Below, one piece after another: positions 26,509-34,869 of a stretch of 64,000 bases of DNA (its first letter is position 1; every line of letters begins with the position of its first letter). A program made the translations under genes and the position numbers. The notes below the pieces were generated by a model. The model saw only the letters and a list, made by a program, of their open reading frames with translations, was not told the DNA's origin and searched no databases. The stretch comes from 66-474 sp035249175 (GTDB lineage Bacteria; Pseudomonadota; Gammaproteobacteria; Xanthomonadales; Rhodanobacteraceae): the NCBI GenBank assembly GCA_035249175.1, contig DATFGT010000116.1:16684-80683 (forward strand), given 5' to 3'.

Positions 26509-27186
26509 GTGATCCGTTTCGAATCCGTCAGCAAACGTTATCCCGAAGGCCGCGAAGCGCTGATCGACCTGACGTTCAAGGTCGATGTCGGCGAGATGTT
26601 GTTCGTCACCGGTCACTCCGGTGCGGGCAAGACCACCTTGTTGAAATTGATCGCGCTGATCGAACGCGCGAGCCACGGGGCGATCGAAGTGCATGGTCGT
26701 GATCTTGCGAAACTCAAGCATCGCGACATTCCGCGCCTGCGTCGCGATATCGGCATGGTGTTCCAGGATCACCGGTTGCTGATGGATCGCAGCGTTGCCG
26801 ACAACGTCGCGCTGCCGCTGGTGATCGCGGGCATCCCGCGCGAGGAACGCGCCAGGCGTGTGCGCGGTGCGCTGGAAAAAGTCGGATTGCAGGGGCGCGG
26901 CAAGGATGCGCCGGCTGGCCTTTCCACCGGCGAGCAGCAACGGGTCGGCATTGCGCGCGCGATCGTGGGGCGCCCCGCGCTGATCATCGCGGATGAACCC
27001 ACCGGCAATCTCGATCCGCAATTGTCCGAGGAAATCATGCAGTTGTTCGTGGCCCTCAGGCAGACCGGCATCACCATCCTGATCGCGAGCCACGACCTGC
27101 CGTTGCTGAAGCGCATGAAGCAGCGCGTGGTGGTGCTCGACCACGGGCACATGATCGACGACGTGCCGGCGAGCCAGGTCGCATGA
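26509..27186 (+). CDS. ftsE: Cell-division ABC transporter ATPase FtsE
   Basis: 225 aa. With FtsX it forms a divisome ABC complex that controls peptidoglycan hydrolases at the septum rather than moving a solute. Walker A GHSGAGKTT at about 35-43, FtsE-type Q loop MVFQDHRLLMDRSV, signature LSTGEQQRV (ABC signature with T for the usual G/S), Walker B LIIADEPTGNLDP, and H-loop ASHDLPLL. The start is GTG 26509 (VIRFESVSKRYPEG), as in FtsE generally. It overlaps ftsX by 4 bp. Confidence 0.96.
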   Translation: MIRFESVSKRYPEGREALIDLTFKVDVGEMLFVTGHSGAGKTTLLKLIALIERASHGAIEVHGRDLAKLKHRDIPRLRRDIGMVFQDHRLLMDRSVADNVALPLVIAGIPREERARRVRGALEKVGLQGRGKDAPAGLSTGEQQRVGIARAIVGRPALIIADEPTGNLDPQLSEEIMQLFVALRQTGITILIASHDLPLLKRMKQRVVVLDHGHMIDDVPASQVA

Positions 27187-28136
27187 ATGCGCGCGCCGCG
27201 ATGGGCGGTACGGTCCGTCACTCACGGGTGGCGATGTGGCGGCGGCAGCATGCGTGGTGCGTGCGCGACAGCTTGCGGCAGTTGGCGCGGCGGCCGCTCG
27301 GCACTGCCTTGACGATCGCGGTGATGGGTCTGGCACTGGCGCTGCCGCTGGCTTTCTATTTGTTGCTGACCAACGTGCAACATCTCGCGACGGCGTTGGG
27401 TGATTCGCAGTCGGTCAGTGTGTTCCTCAAATCCAGCATCGTGAGCGATGGCGCGGAAAAACTGGCCGGGAGTTTGCGCGCGCGTGCCGACGTGGGTGGA
27501 GTAACCGTGCGCACTCCGCAACAGGGTCTCGCGGAGCTTGCCGCGATGCAGGGCTTCGGCGATGCGATCAACTCGTTGCCGGACAATCCGCTGCCGTTCG
27601 TGCTGCTGGTTGAACCGCGTGCCGGTGCGGACCGCACGCAGGTCGAGAAGATGGTCGCGGCCGTACGAGCCTTGCCCGCAGTCGATCTGGTGCAGGACAA
27701 CGGTCAATGGCGTGCACGACTGGATGCCCTGATTGCGCTGGGACGCCGCATCACGCTGCTGCTGGGCGTGTTGCTCGGCGCGGCCGCGGTGCTGGTGATC
27801 GGGAACACCGTGCGGCTGGATCTGCGCAGCCGCGCCGACGAAATCGCGGTGCAGCGATTGATCGGTGCCAGCGCATCGTTCGTGCGCCGGCCATACCTCT
27901 ATGAAGGCGTGTGGTACGGGTTTGCGGCCGGGATCGTCGCGGTGCTGCTGGTGTTGCTGCTGGAAGTGGTGCTGGTTGCGCCGGTGCGTGACCTGATCGT
28001 CAGTTACGCGGGTCGCCTGCACTTCGGCGGCCTGTCCTGGGTTACCTTCGTGATCGCGCTCGCCATCGCGGTCGCGCTCGGATGGTTGGGCGCATGGATC
28101 GCAAGTGGCCGGCATCTGGCGCACCTGCGGCCGTAA
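27183..28136 (+). CDS. ftsX: Cell-division membrane protein FtsX
   Basis: 317 aa with four membrane segments: one near residues 45-65, then three in the C-terminal third (ITLLLGVLLGAAAVLVIGN, VWYGFAAGIVAVLLVLLLEVV, VTFVIALAIAVALGWLGAWIA). A periplasmic loop of about 120 residues lies between the first and second and normally contacts the amidase activator EnvC. The IGASASFVRRPYLYEG segment is the cytoplasmic coupling loop to FtsE. It is translated from an ATG overlapping the ftsE stop. Confidence 0.95.
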   Translation: MNARAAMGGTVRHSRVAMWRRQHAWCVRDSLRQLARRPLGTALTIAVMGLALALPLAFYLLLTNVQHLATALGDSQSVSVFLKSSIVSDGAEKLAGSLRARADVGGVTVRTPQQGLAELAAMQGFGDAINSLPDNPLPFVLLVEPRAGADRTQVEKMVAAVRALPAVDLVQDNGQWRARLDALIALGRRITLLLGVLLGAAAVLVIGNTVRLDLRSRADEIAVQRLIGASASFVRRPYLYEGVWYGFAAGIVAVLLVLLLEVVLVAPVRDLIVSYAGRLHFGGLSWVTFVIALAIAVALGWLGAWIASGRHLAHLRP

Positions 28137-28152
28137 ACGCACAAGTTCAGCC

Positions 28153-28980
28153 ATGAACGACGTTCTTCGCCACATCGCCAGCGACAATCCGCGCGTGATG
28201 GTGGTGGACGGTTCAAAGGTAGCGCGCACCCTGATTGCCCGGGTGCTGGAACAACAGCTTCCGGGCGCGAGCGTGATTGCCTGCGCCAGCGGGGCCGACG
28301 CCAAGCAGGCTTTGCACGATGGCGTGGTGGATCTGGTGACCACCGCGTTGCGTCTGCCCGACATGGATGGCGCGGCGCTGGCGAATTACGTGCGCGAACA
28401 GGCGCCGCAAGCCTATATCCCGATCGTCGCCGTTTCGGGCGATGTGCAGGAGCGCTTGCAGAACCGCGAAATCGGCGACGCGATCACCGACTATTTCGAC
28501 AAGGCCGCCGGTTACGCGGCGCTCGCTGACTTCATCCGCGGTTACGTGGCGCCGGTGGAACATGCGGAAGGCGTGGTGCTGTATGTCGAGGACAGCCGCG
28601 TGGTCGCGCTGGCGACGCGCCGCATCATGGAGCGCTACGGTCTCACCGTGCACCTTGCAGGCAGCGCCGAGGAAGCGGTGGAATTTCTCGGCGCGGCGCA
28701 GGATCGCGGCGAAACCGGTGCCGACATGGTGCTGACCGACGTCAGTCTGAAGGGCGAAATGTCGGGAGGCGATTTGCTGGAATGGATCCGGTTCGACCTG
28801 GATCTCGGCAAGGGCCGGTTGCCGGTGCTGGTGATGACAGGCGACGAGAATCCCGTCAATCAGGCGGCACTTCTGAAAGCGGGCGCCAACGACCTGGTCG
28901 AAAAACCCGTCGAGGAACGTCTGCTGATGACGAAGCTGTTGTTCCAGTTGCGCGTATCCCAGCGGGGCGCTCATCCATGA
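28153..28980 (+). CDS. Dual-receiver response regulator without output domain
   Basis: 275 aa with two REC domains in tandem and nothing else. REC2 (about residues 138-265) has the acidic start VLYVEDSRVVA, a phosphoacceptor Asp196 in VLTDVSL, and the lysine in VEKPVEE. REC1 (about 14-125) begins VMVVDGSKVA but has Ala65 where the phosphorylated Asp should be (LVTTALRLPDMDG), so it is likely non-phosphorylatable and serves for binding. Such proteins act as phosphate sinks or scaffolds in chemotaxis-like and pilus systems. It starts 16 bp after ftsX, between ftsEX and ung/rpoH. Partner kinase unknown. Confidence 0.88.
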   Translation: MNDVLRHIASDNPRVMVVDGSKVARTLIARVLEQQLPGASVIACASGADAKQALHDGVVDLVTTALRLPDMDGAALANYVREQAPQAYIPIVAVSGDVQERLQNREIGDAITDYFDKAAGYAALADFIRGYVAPVEHAEGVVLYVEDSRVVALATRRIMERYGLTVHLAGSAEEAVEFLGAAQDRGETGADMVLTDVSLKGEMSGGDLLEWIRFDLDLGKGRLPVLVMTGDENPVNQAALLKAGANDLVEKPVEERLLMTKLLFQLRVSQRGAHP

Positions 28981-29034
28981 TCGCTGCGTCGCTGGATGGG
29001 TCGGCAAGCGACAGTGTTTGAGGCTCGTGGAGAC

Positions 29035-29075
29035 CAGAACGGCCATCCGCCGCCTGACTTTTCACGACAGCCGCT
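29035..29075 (+). repeat. Dispersed repeat, copy 1 (upstream of ung)
   Basis: A 41 bp sequence beginning CAGAACGGCCATCCG and containing GCCTGACTTTTCAC matches 36 of 41 positions of the sequence at 58959-58999, upstream of the FadL-type porin gene. Here it ends 20 bp before the ung start. Confidence 0.7.
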
Positions 29076-29094
29076 TCGCGAGGAGTGCCCTTTG

Positions 29095-29835
29095 GTGACA
29101 GACGAACGTTTGAAACTCGAGCCCTCGTGGAAGGTGCGGGTAGGCGATCATTTCGATCGTCCGGACATGCACGCGTTGAGCGAGTTCCTGCGCGCCGAGA
29201 AGCGCGCGGGCAAGCGCATCTACCCGCCCGGTCCGCAAATCTTCGCCGCGCTGGATGCCACGCCGTTTGACGCGGTGAAGGTGGTGATCCTGGGACAGGA
29301 CCCGTATCACGGTCCGGGTCAGGCGCACGGTCTGTGCTTTTCGGTGCAACCGGGGGTGCCGGTGCCTCCCTCGTTGCAGAACATCTTCGCGGAAATCCGG
29401 AACGACCTCGGTATTGCGCCGCCGGATCATGGTTGCCTCACGCCGTGGGCGCGACGCGGTGTGTTGCTGCTCAACTCCGTGCTCACCGTTCAGGCCGGCA
29501 ACCCCGGTTCACACCAAGGCAAGGGTTGGGAAGGGTTCACGGACCGGGTGATCGACGAGCTGAACCGCAACCGTGAAGGACTCGTCTTCCTGCTGTGGGG
29601 TTCCTACGCGCAGGCCAAGGGCCGGCTGATCGACACCCGTCGCCATTGCGTCCTGAAAGCGCCGCACCCATCTCCTTTATCCGCGCACCGCGGGTTCTTG
29701 GGATGTCGGCACTTCTCGAAGGCCAATCAATATCTTGAGGCCGCCGGGCGAGCGCCGATCGACTGGTCATTGCCGCCCCGCAAAAGCCTGCCGGGGGGCG
29801 GAGCGAGCGGCCTTCCGGCTGCGTTGGAACGATGA
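29095..29835 (+). CDS. ung: Uracil-DNA glycosylase family 1
   Basis: 246 aa. Removes uracil from DNA in the first step of base excision repair. The water-activating motif is GQDPYHGP at residues 67-74 (Asp69), the uracil pocket FS (LCFSVQPG), the conserved LLLNSVLTV, and the leucine-loop HPSPLSAHRGF at 191-201. GTG 29095 follows AGGAG by about nine bases. The proline/glycine-rich C-terminal tail beyond WSLP is extra. It lies between the dual-receiver gene and rpoH. Confidence 0.96.
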   Translation: MTDERLKLEPSWKVRVGDHFDRPDMHALSEFLRAEKRAGKRIYPPGPQIFAALDATPFDAVKVVILGQDPYHGPGQAHGLCFSVQPGVPVPPSLQNIFAEIRNDLGIAPPDHGCLTPWARRGVLLLNSVLTVQAGNPGSHQGKGWEGFTDRVIDELNRNREGLVFLLWGSYAQAKGRLIDTRRHCVLKAPHPSPLSAHRGFLGCRHFSKANQYLEAAGRAPIDWSLPPRKSLPGGGASGLPAALER

Positions 29836-29846
29836 TGTGCGGCCTC

Positions 29847-29874
29847 TTGCAATTCCTGAACTCGTCGGTATAAT
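29847..29874 (+). promoter_or_regulatory. Sigma-70 promoter of rpoH
   Basis: TTGCAA (29847-29852) and a perfect TATAAT (29869-29874) with a 16 bp spacer. Transcription would begin near 29881, giving a leader of about 110 nt before the rpoH start. It overlaps nothing coding except that it begins just after the ung stop. Confidence 0.8.
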
Positions 29875-29941
29875 TTCATCCATCACCCTCATGGCGAAGC
29901 CGGTTCCGAGCCCGGAGCCGCGCGGGAACCTTCACGAGGGC

Positions 29942-29968
29942 TTGGCACTCGAATATTTAGAGTGCCAA
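29942..29968. promoter_or_regulatory. CIRCE operator (HrcA site) in the rpoH leader
   Basis: A perfect inverted repeat TTGGCACTC-N9-GAGTGCCAA. The CIRCE consensus bound by the heat-shock repressor HrcA is TTAGCACTC-N9-GAGTGCTAA; this copy differs only by a matched A-to-G/T-to-C pair that keeps the palindrome. It lies about 60 nt downstream of the predicted transcription start and ends 23 bp before the rpoH ATG. HrcA would thereby limit sigma-32 synthesis at low temperature. Confidence 0.85.
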
Positions 29969-29991
29969 TACAGACGAGTGGGGTACATAGG

Positions 29992-30849
29992 ATGAGCGAA
30001 GCTTTGGTCGCCAACAACTTGCCGATTCCCAGTGTCGTCGGCAGCCTTGATGCCTATATTGGTGCGGTGCACCGGATTCCCGTGCTCGCCGCAGATGAGG
30101 AACAGCAACTCGCACACCGCTACCGCGATGATGAAGATCTCGATGCGGCCCGCAAGCTGGTGATGTCGCACCTCCGTTTCGTGGTGCACGTCGCGCGTGG
30201 TTATTCCGGCTACGGCCTGCAGATGTCGGACTTGATCCAGGAAGGCAACATCGGCCTGATGAAGGCCGTCAAGCGCTTCGATCCCGATCACGGCGTGCGC
30301 CTAGTCAGTTTTGCGGTGCATTGGATTCGCGCGGAGATGCACGAATTCATCCTGCGCAACTGGCGCATCGTCAAGGTCGCCACCACCAAGGCGCAGCGCA
30401 AGCTGTTTTTCAACCTGCGCAAATCCAAGAAACGCCTCGGCTGGATGAACCTGCAAGAGGTACGCCAGGTCGCCAAGGATCTTGGGGTGCCCGAAGCCAC
30501 CGTGCTGGAAATGGAATCGCGCCTGTCCGGCCGCGACATCGGCTTCGATGCGCCCACCGACACCGACGACGATGGTCCACCTGCACCGGTGGCATATCTT
30601 GAGGACCATGGCGCCGACCCGTACCTGCAACTGGCCGATGCCGACCAGGAAGAACATCAGCTCGACACCTTGCAGCATGCGCTTGCCAAACTGGACGATC
30701 GCACCCGCGACATCATCCGTCGTCGCTGGTTGGTCGAGGACAAGGCCACACTGCAGGATCTCGCCAACGACTACGGCGTGTCGGCCGAGCGCATCCGTCA
30801 GCTCGAAGCGAATGCGATGAAGAAGATGCGGGGCGCCTTTGCGGCGTAA
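29992..30849 (+). CDS. rpoH: Heat-shock sigma factor RpoH (sigma-32)
   Basis: 285 aa. Directs RNA polymerase to heat-shock promoters. Region 2 is LRFVVHVARGYSGYGLQMSDLIQEGNIGLMKAVKRFDP, with FAVHWIRAEMHEFILRNWRIVK. The RpoH box QRKLFFNLRKSKKR is at about 133-146, and region 4.2 ends LQDLANDYGVSAERIRQLEANAMKKM. In Xanthomonadales and other gammaproteobacteria rpoH commonly follows ftsEX, though here two genes intervene. It has its own strong promoter and a CIRCE operator. Confidence 0.97.
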   Translation: MSEALVANNLPIPSVVGSLDAYIGAVHRIPVLAADEEQQLAHRYRDDEDLDAARKLVMSHLRFVVHVARGYSGYGLQMSDLIQEGNIGLMKAVKRFDPDHGVRLVSFAVHWIRAEMHEFILRNWRIVKVATTKAQRKLFFNLRKSKKRLGWMNLQEVRQVAKDLGVPEATVLEMESRLSGRDIGFDAPTDTDDDGPPAPVAYLEDHGADPYLQLADADQEEHQLDTLQHALAKLDDRTRDIIRRRWLVEDKATLQDLANDYGVSAERIRQLEANAMKKMRGAFAA

Positions 30850-30851
30850 AA

Positions 30852-30927
30852 GAAACGGGGTCAGGTTCACTTTTGCTGGAGCTCGGTGACTTCCACCGAG
30901 CGTAAAAAGTGAACCTGACCCCGTTTC
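30852..30927. repeat. Long interrupted palindrome between rpoH and priA
   Basis: Outer arms GAAACGGGGTCAGGTTCAC(TTTT) at 30852-30874 and their exact complement at 30905-30927 enclose an inner hairpin GCTCGGTG-ACTTC-CACCGAGC (30881-30901). It overlaps the priA stop codon. It resembles REP-like palindromes that are moved by REP-associated transposases, and it can act as a two-way terminator between the convergent genes. Confidence 0.7.
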
Positions 30928-33169
30928 AATACAAATCCACCGGATCGATATCGATCGACCAGCGCAGGCCGCGCGGTTGGGGCAGCGCTTGCAATTGCGG
31001 CAGCCATGCTGCAATCGCCTGACGCAGCGACGCGCGCTGCGCGGACTCCAGCAGCAGTTGTGCGCGGTGACGACCGGCGCGCAGCGGCATCGGCGCCGCG
31101 AATGGGCCATTGACCCGTACGGTGCGCCTGCGGTGCAGCGCATCGGTACCTGTGACCTCAGGATCGGGGGCAAGCGCATCCCGCGCGGCCGCCATGAAGC
31201 CCTCCAGCACGTTGCGCCGGGTGCACTCGGCACGCAGCAACGCGAGGTGCGTGAACGGCGGGAGGTTTGACGCCAGGCGCTCGCCGAGCTGGAGCGCCGC
31301 CGCGGCGTCATAGCCGCCCTTCAGCAACGTCGTCAGCAGGGGGTGTTCGGGCTCGTGGGTCTGCAGCCACACCGCACCAGGCTTGTCGGCACGGCCCGCG
31401 CGACCGGCGACCTGCACGATCAATTGTGCCAGCCGTTCGCCCGAACGGAAATCCGCGCTGTGCAGGCCCTCGTCCACGCCCACGATCGCGACGGTGGTGA
31501 GATTCGGCAGGTCGTGGCCTTTTGCGAGGATCTGCGTGCCGACCAGGATCGCGGGCTTTCCGTCCGCGAGCCGGTCGAGCACTTTCGCGAAGGCGTTGCG
31601 CTGGCGCGTGCTCTCGCGATCGATGCGCAACACGGGAACGGCGGGATACCGCGCGGCCAGCGCCTCCTCCAGGCGTTCGGTGCCTTGGCCTTGCGGAATC
31701 AGTGCGGGGGCGCGGCAGTTCGGACACGCTTCCGGTGCACGTTCGCTGTGCCCGCAATGATGGCAAAGCAGTTGCCGCCGCCCGTGGTAAAGCGTCAGCG
31801 GCTTTTCGCAAAGCGGACACGCCGCGTGCCAACCGCACGCGTGGCACAGCAGCACCGGCGCGTAGCCGCGACGGTTCTTGAACACCAGCGCCTGTTCGCC
31901 ACGCGCGACGGTGGCGTCCAGCGCGCCCAGCAATGCGGGGGACAGGCCGTTGGCGAGTTTCAGACCGCGCAGATCCAGCACGTGCACGGGCGAGGGCGGC
32001 CGTGCACGCGCGCGATGGTGCAGGCGCACGCGCGTATAGCGCCCGGCCTCCACGTTGGCCAGCGTTTCCAGCGAAGGCGTGGCGCTGCCCAGCACGATCG
32101 GCAGGCCCAGCGATTGCGCGCGCATCAGCGCGAAGTCGCGCGCGTGATAGCGAAAACCTTCCTGCTGCTTGTAAGAGGTGTCGTGTTCCTCGTCCACCAC
32201 GATCAGGCCGGCGCATGGCAAAGGCGCGAATACTGCTGAACGCGTGCCCAGCACGATCGCCGCTTCGCCTGAACGGGCGTCCAGCCAGGCGCGCGCCCGT
32301 TCGCCTTCGGCGAGATTGGAGTGCAGCACCGCAATGCGGGCATCGAAGCGCGCGCGCAAACGGTGCAACGCCTGCGGCACCAACCCGATTTCCGGCACCA
32401 ACCAAAGTGCTTGACGACCCTGCTCCAGCACGCGTTCGGTGAGGCGCAGGTAGATTTCCGTCTTGCCGCTGGCGGTGACGCCTTGCAGCAGGAACGGATG
32501 AAAGCCCTCGCCGGCCGACAGCAAGGTTGCCAGCGCGTCGGCTTGTTCGTCGTTCAGCACGGGGGCCGCGCCGTCGCGCGCACGCGGCAGAGGGGTGGAA
32601 ATTTTCGCGCGCTCGACCAATCCCGCCGCGGCCAGTCGTCGTGCCGCCGCGCGCCAGCCCGGCAGCAGCGTATCCAGTTCGCTGGCGGACAACGTGGCGT
32701 CGCCCAGCATCTCCAGCAACGCAGCGGAGCCGCGGCGGCGCGTGCGTGCGTCACGGGCTGCAGCGCCCCCCGCCGTCGTCCGCCATGCCTCTTGGGCGAA
32801 GTCGGAGGGCGCGCGACCTTCGCGCAATCCCAGCGGCAGCGCACCGGACATGACCTCGCCAATCGGTCCGCACCAATAATCCGCCGCGCGGCGCAGGTTC
32901 GCGAGCAGTTCGGCATCGAGCAACGGGTCATCGTCCAGTACCGCCTCGATCGGTTTCAGACGATCGGGGTTCATGTCGGATCCGGTCACGATGTCCACAA
33001 CGATGCCCACGCGATGCGTGCGCCCGAATGGAACCCGCACGCGGCAGCCTGGCCTCAAGGCAAAGTCACCCGACAGGTAATCGAAAACCTGTGGCGTCGG
33101 TACCGGCAGCGCCACCTGCATAATGCTGGCGAGCGGAATCGATGGCGGCGCTTCGCTCATGACTTGCAC
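30926..33169 (-). CDS. priA: Primosomal replication-restart helicase PriA
   Basis: 747 aa, normal length. PriA reloads DnaB at stalled forks. N-terminal DNA-binding domain (about 15-100, VALPVPTPQVFDYL), then Walker A LLQGVTASGKTE, DEEH (VVDEEHDTSYKQQEGFRYHARD) and GSATPS. The zinc-binding insert has four CxxC pairs (CHACGWHAACPLC ... CHHCG ... CPNC), followed by LVGTQILAKGHD and QVAGRAGR. The ATG at 33160 (MSEAPPS) is an alternative start. It converges with rpoH over a palindrome. Confidence 0.96.
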   Translation of the reverse strand: MQVMSEAPPSIPLASIMQVALPVPTPQVFDYLSGDFALRPGCRVRVPFGRTHRVGIVVDIVTGSDMNPDRLKPIEAVLDDDPLLDAELLANLRRAADYWCGPIGEVMSGALPLGLREGRAPSDFAQEAWRTTAGGAAARDARTRRRGSAALLEMLGDATLSASELDTLLPGWRAAARRLAAAGLVERAKISTPLPRARDGAAPVLNDEQADALATLLSAGEGFHPFLLQGVTASGKTEIYLRLTERVLEQGRQALWLVPEIGLVPQALHRLRARFDARIAVLHSNLAEGERARAWLDARSGEAAIVLGTRSAVFAPLPCAGLIVVDEEHDTSYKQQEGFRYHARDFALMRAQSLGLPIVLGSATPSLETLANVEAGRYTRVRLHHRARARPPSPVHVLDLRGLKLANGLSPALLGALDATVARGEQALVFKNRRGYAPVLLCHACGWHAACPLCEKPLTLYHGRRQLLCHHCGHSERAPEACPNCRAPALIPQGQGTERLEEALAARYPAVPVLRIDRESTRQRNAFAKVLDRLADGKPAILVGTQILAKGHDLPNLTTVAIVGVDEGLHSADFRSGERLAQLIVQVAGRAGRADKPGAVWLQTHEPEHPLLTTLLKGGYDAAAALQLGERLASNLPPFTHLALLRAECTRRNVLEGFMAAARDALAPDPEVTGTDALHRRRTVRVNGPFAAPMPLRAGRHRAQLLLESAQRASLRQAIAAWLPQLQALPQPRGLRWSIDIDPVDLY

Positions 33170-33482
33170 TGGCCCAACTTACGAGGGTTTGTTGTCACGG
33201 GATGCAGAAATGCGCGGTAAACCGGTGACACATGGAAGATTTTTCGCTTATCCACAATCGCTGTGGATAAGGTTGTGGAACACCGGCGAGCAAGCTTCGC
33301 CAAGGCTCGCCGGATCGGCCCGCCGCACGGGTTGGCGATATTTTCGACAGTTGTGTTTTTACCTTATTATTCAGGCACATGACTGTTCAAGCAGGATGAA
33401 AAAGGGGTAATCCCCCGTGGCTTCGACCGTGCGTGCCCGGATATTTGCGGCTGTGCACAACGGGTGGTGCGGGAGCGCGTGC
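33170..33482. other. priA upstream region
   Basis: About 310 bp without a gene. It contains an inverted pair of consensus DnaA boxes and, on the minus strand, a possible promoter TTGAAC-N16-AATAAG (33385-33390 and 33363-33368) in an AT-rich patch that would drive priA. Confidence 0.45.
33248..33270. promoter_or_regulatory. Inverted pair of perfect DnaA boxes
   Basis: TTATCCACA at 33248-33256 and TGTGGATAA at 33262-33270, five bases apart, both exact matches to the DnaA 9-mer in opposite orientation. A weaker TGTGGAACA follows at 33274. The pair also forms a perfect 9 bp hairpin. DnaA binding could regulate priA or titrate DnaA; there is no dnaA/rpmH context for an origin. Confidence 0.6.
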
Positions 33483-33785
33483 TCACGCGGTTTTGAGCAC
33501 CCCGCGCGTGGCTTTTACGCGATCGCCGAACCGCGCAAGCCCCGCTTGCCGCATGCGCGGGGCGTGCTCGGCAAGGTAGCGCTGCCATGCGGCGCGATCC
33601 TGCAGTCGGTACTGCACGCAAACGACCCACCGCCGGTCGGGCGGTGGCGGCTCGATGTACGTCAGGATTTCCACACCGATGAAGCCGGGCAGTGCCAGCA
33701 TTTCGCGGACGTGTTCATTCAGCCACGCCGTGTGTTCCTCACGCAGCGACACATCCATTTCGAGCTCGACGACGTACAGGATCAT
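33483..33785 (-). CDS. DUF4286-family protein
   Basis: 100 aa. MILYVVELEMDVSLREEHTAWLNEHVREMLALPGFIGVEI and the later RRWVVCVQYRLQDRAAWQRYLAEHAPRMR match the small DUF4286 family, a ferredoxin-like fold resembling antibiotic-biosynthesis monooxygenase domains but of unknown function. The start overlaps the stop of the DUF3667 gene by 4 bp, so the two are translated together. Confidence 0.8.
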   Translation of the reverse strand: MILYVVELEMDVSLREEHTAWLNEHVREMLALPGFIGVEILTYIEPPPPDRRWVVCVQYRLQDRAAWQRYLAEHAPRMRQAGLARFGDRVKATRGVLKTA

Positions 33786-34855
33786 GCGCCCGTCAAGCTG
33801 ATCAACACGGCGAATACCGAGCCGAATCCCATCATGATCAAGTAGCAGAAGCCAACCGACCAGTATTTCAGGTTGGTCATGAACCAGCCTTGCCGGTACA
33901 CCCGCTTCTGCATCAGCCACAGGTACACGAACATCCAGATCCATGCGGCAGCGGTGATCAGGTACAGCGGAACCTTGAGCCAGGCGGCATGCGGCAGCAG
34001 CGTGTGGCGCAACACGGCGATGCCGACCAGCACCAGCATCGACAACATCAGGAACGCGTGGCTGTGCATGGCCACGATCAGGTGCTCCATGTACAGCCGC
34101 TTCTTGAAGATGTAGAAGATCTTGAGCAACAGCGCGAACAGCGGCAGCAGCAGGAACAACACGGTCGGTGCGGCGGAAAACAAACCCAGCGTGAACTTGC
34201 GGCGGGCGTTCTGCTTCTCGGCGAAGCTGCCCTCGTTCATCGCATGCAATTGCTGCTGGGCATTACCTATGGAGTCGTTCAGCCAGTCCACTGCCACGCC
34301 GGGCAACCAGGCCATCTTGAGCGGTTTAGTGTCGCGATTCCAGAGCACCTTGTCGTTGATAGAGATGTTGCCATGGGAAAAGGCACCGTCATCCGATGAC
34401 ACGGGGGCCGGCACCGCGTTCGGCGTCTGTGTCACCGAGACGGTCGGGCCGCTCGAGCCGGCGGAAATGCGCACGGCCTCCTTCGGCATGCTTGTGAAGC
34501 CGGAGCGCACCGTCAACTGAATAGCGAAGAACGCCGCGATTGCAAGGAAGAACACCAGCCGGAACGGCGTCACGTAGCGCGCGCGCCGGCCGGCGAAGTA
34601 ATCGAGCGTGAGTTTGCCGGGCTGCAGGTACAATGGCCCGATCGTGCGGAACAACCGCTCATCGACGTTCAGCACGCTGTCGGCGATGTCGGACATGACG
34701 CTGCCGAAATGCCGCACCAGTCCCTGGATAGGCTGGCCGCACGCATAGCAATACTTGCCGTACAGCGGCGCGCCGCAGTTCTCGCATTGACCCAGCGATG
34801 CGACGGGCGGGGAGGTCGCGGATTCGGCAGGTTGCGTTGTTGTTTCGTGTGACAT
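33782..34855 (-). CDS. DUF3667-family zinc-ribbon membrane protein
   Basis: About 357 aa. An N-terminal zinc ribbon CENCGAPLYGKYCYACGQ is followed by RLFRTIGPLYLQPGKLTLDYFAGRRARYVTPFRLVFFLAIAAFF, the DUF3667 signature and first membrane helix. A periplasmic serine/proline stretch and a run of four more membrane helices from LGLFSAAPTVLFLLLPLFALLL onward complete it. Function unknown; members often lie beside MATE transporters in Xanthomonadales. ATG 34855 has GGAAAG upstream; ATG 34870 would add five residues. Divergent from the MATE gene, with which it nearly overlaps. Confidence 0.85.
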   Translation of the reverse strand: MSHETTTQPAESATSPPVASLGQCENCGAPLYGKYCYACGQPIQGLVRHFGSVMSDIADSVLNVDERLFRTIGPLYLQPGKLTLDYFAGRRARYVTPFRLVFFLAIAAFFAIQLTVRSGFTSMPKEAVRISAGSSGPTVSVTQTPNAVPAPVSSDDGAFSHGNISINDKVLWNRDTKPLKMAWLPGVAVDWLNDSIGNAQQQLHAMNEGSFAEKQNARRKFTLGLFSAAPTVLFLLLPLFALLLKIFYIFKKRLYMEHLIVAMHSHAFLMLSMLVLVGIAVLRHTLLPHAAWLKVPLYLITAAAWIWMFVYLWLMQKRVYRQGWFMTNLKYWSVGFCYLIMMGFGSVFAVLISLTGA

Positions 34856-34869
34856 CGGGTCTTTCCGCA

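Noticed and set aside
33248..33370. Replication origin
   Set aside because: DnaA boxes are present but only two perfect ones, and the neighbours are priA and DUF4286, not dnaA/dnaN/rpmH.
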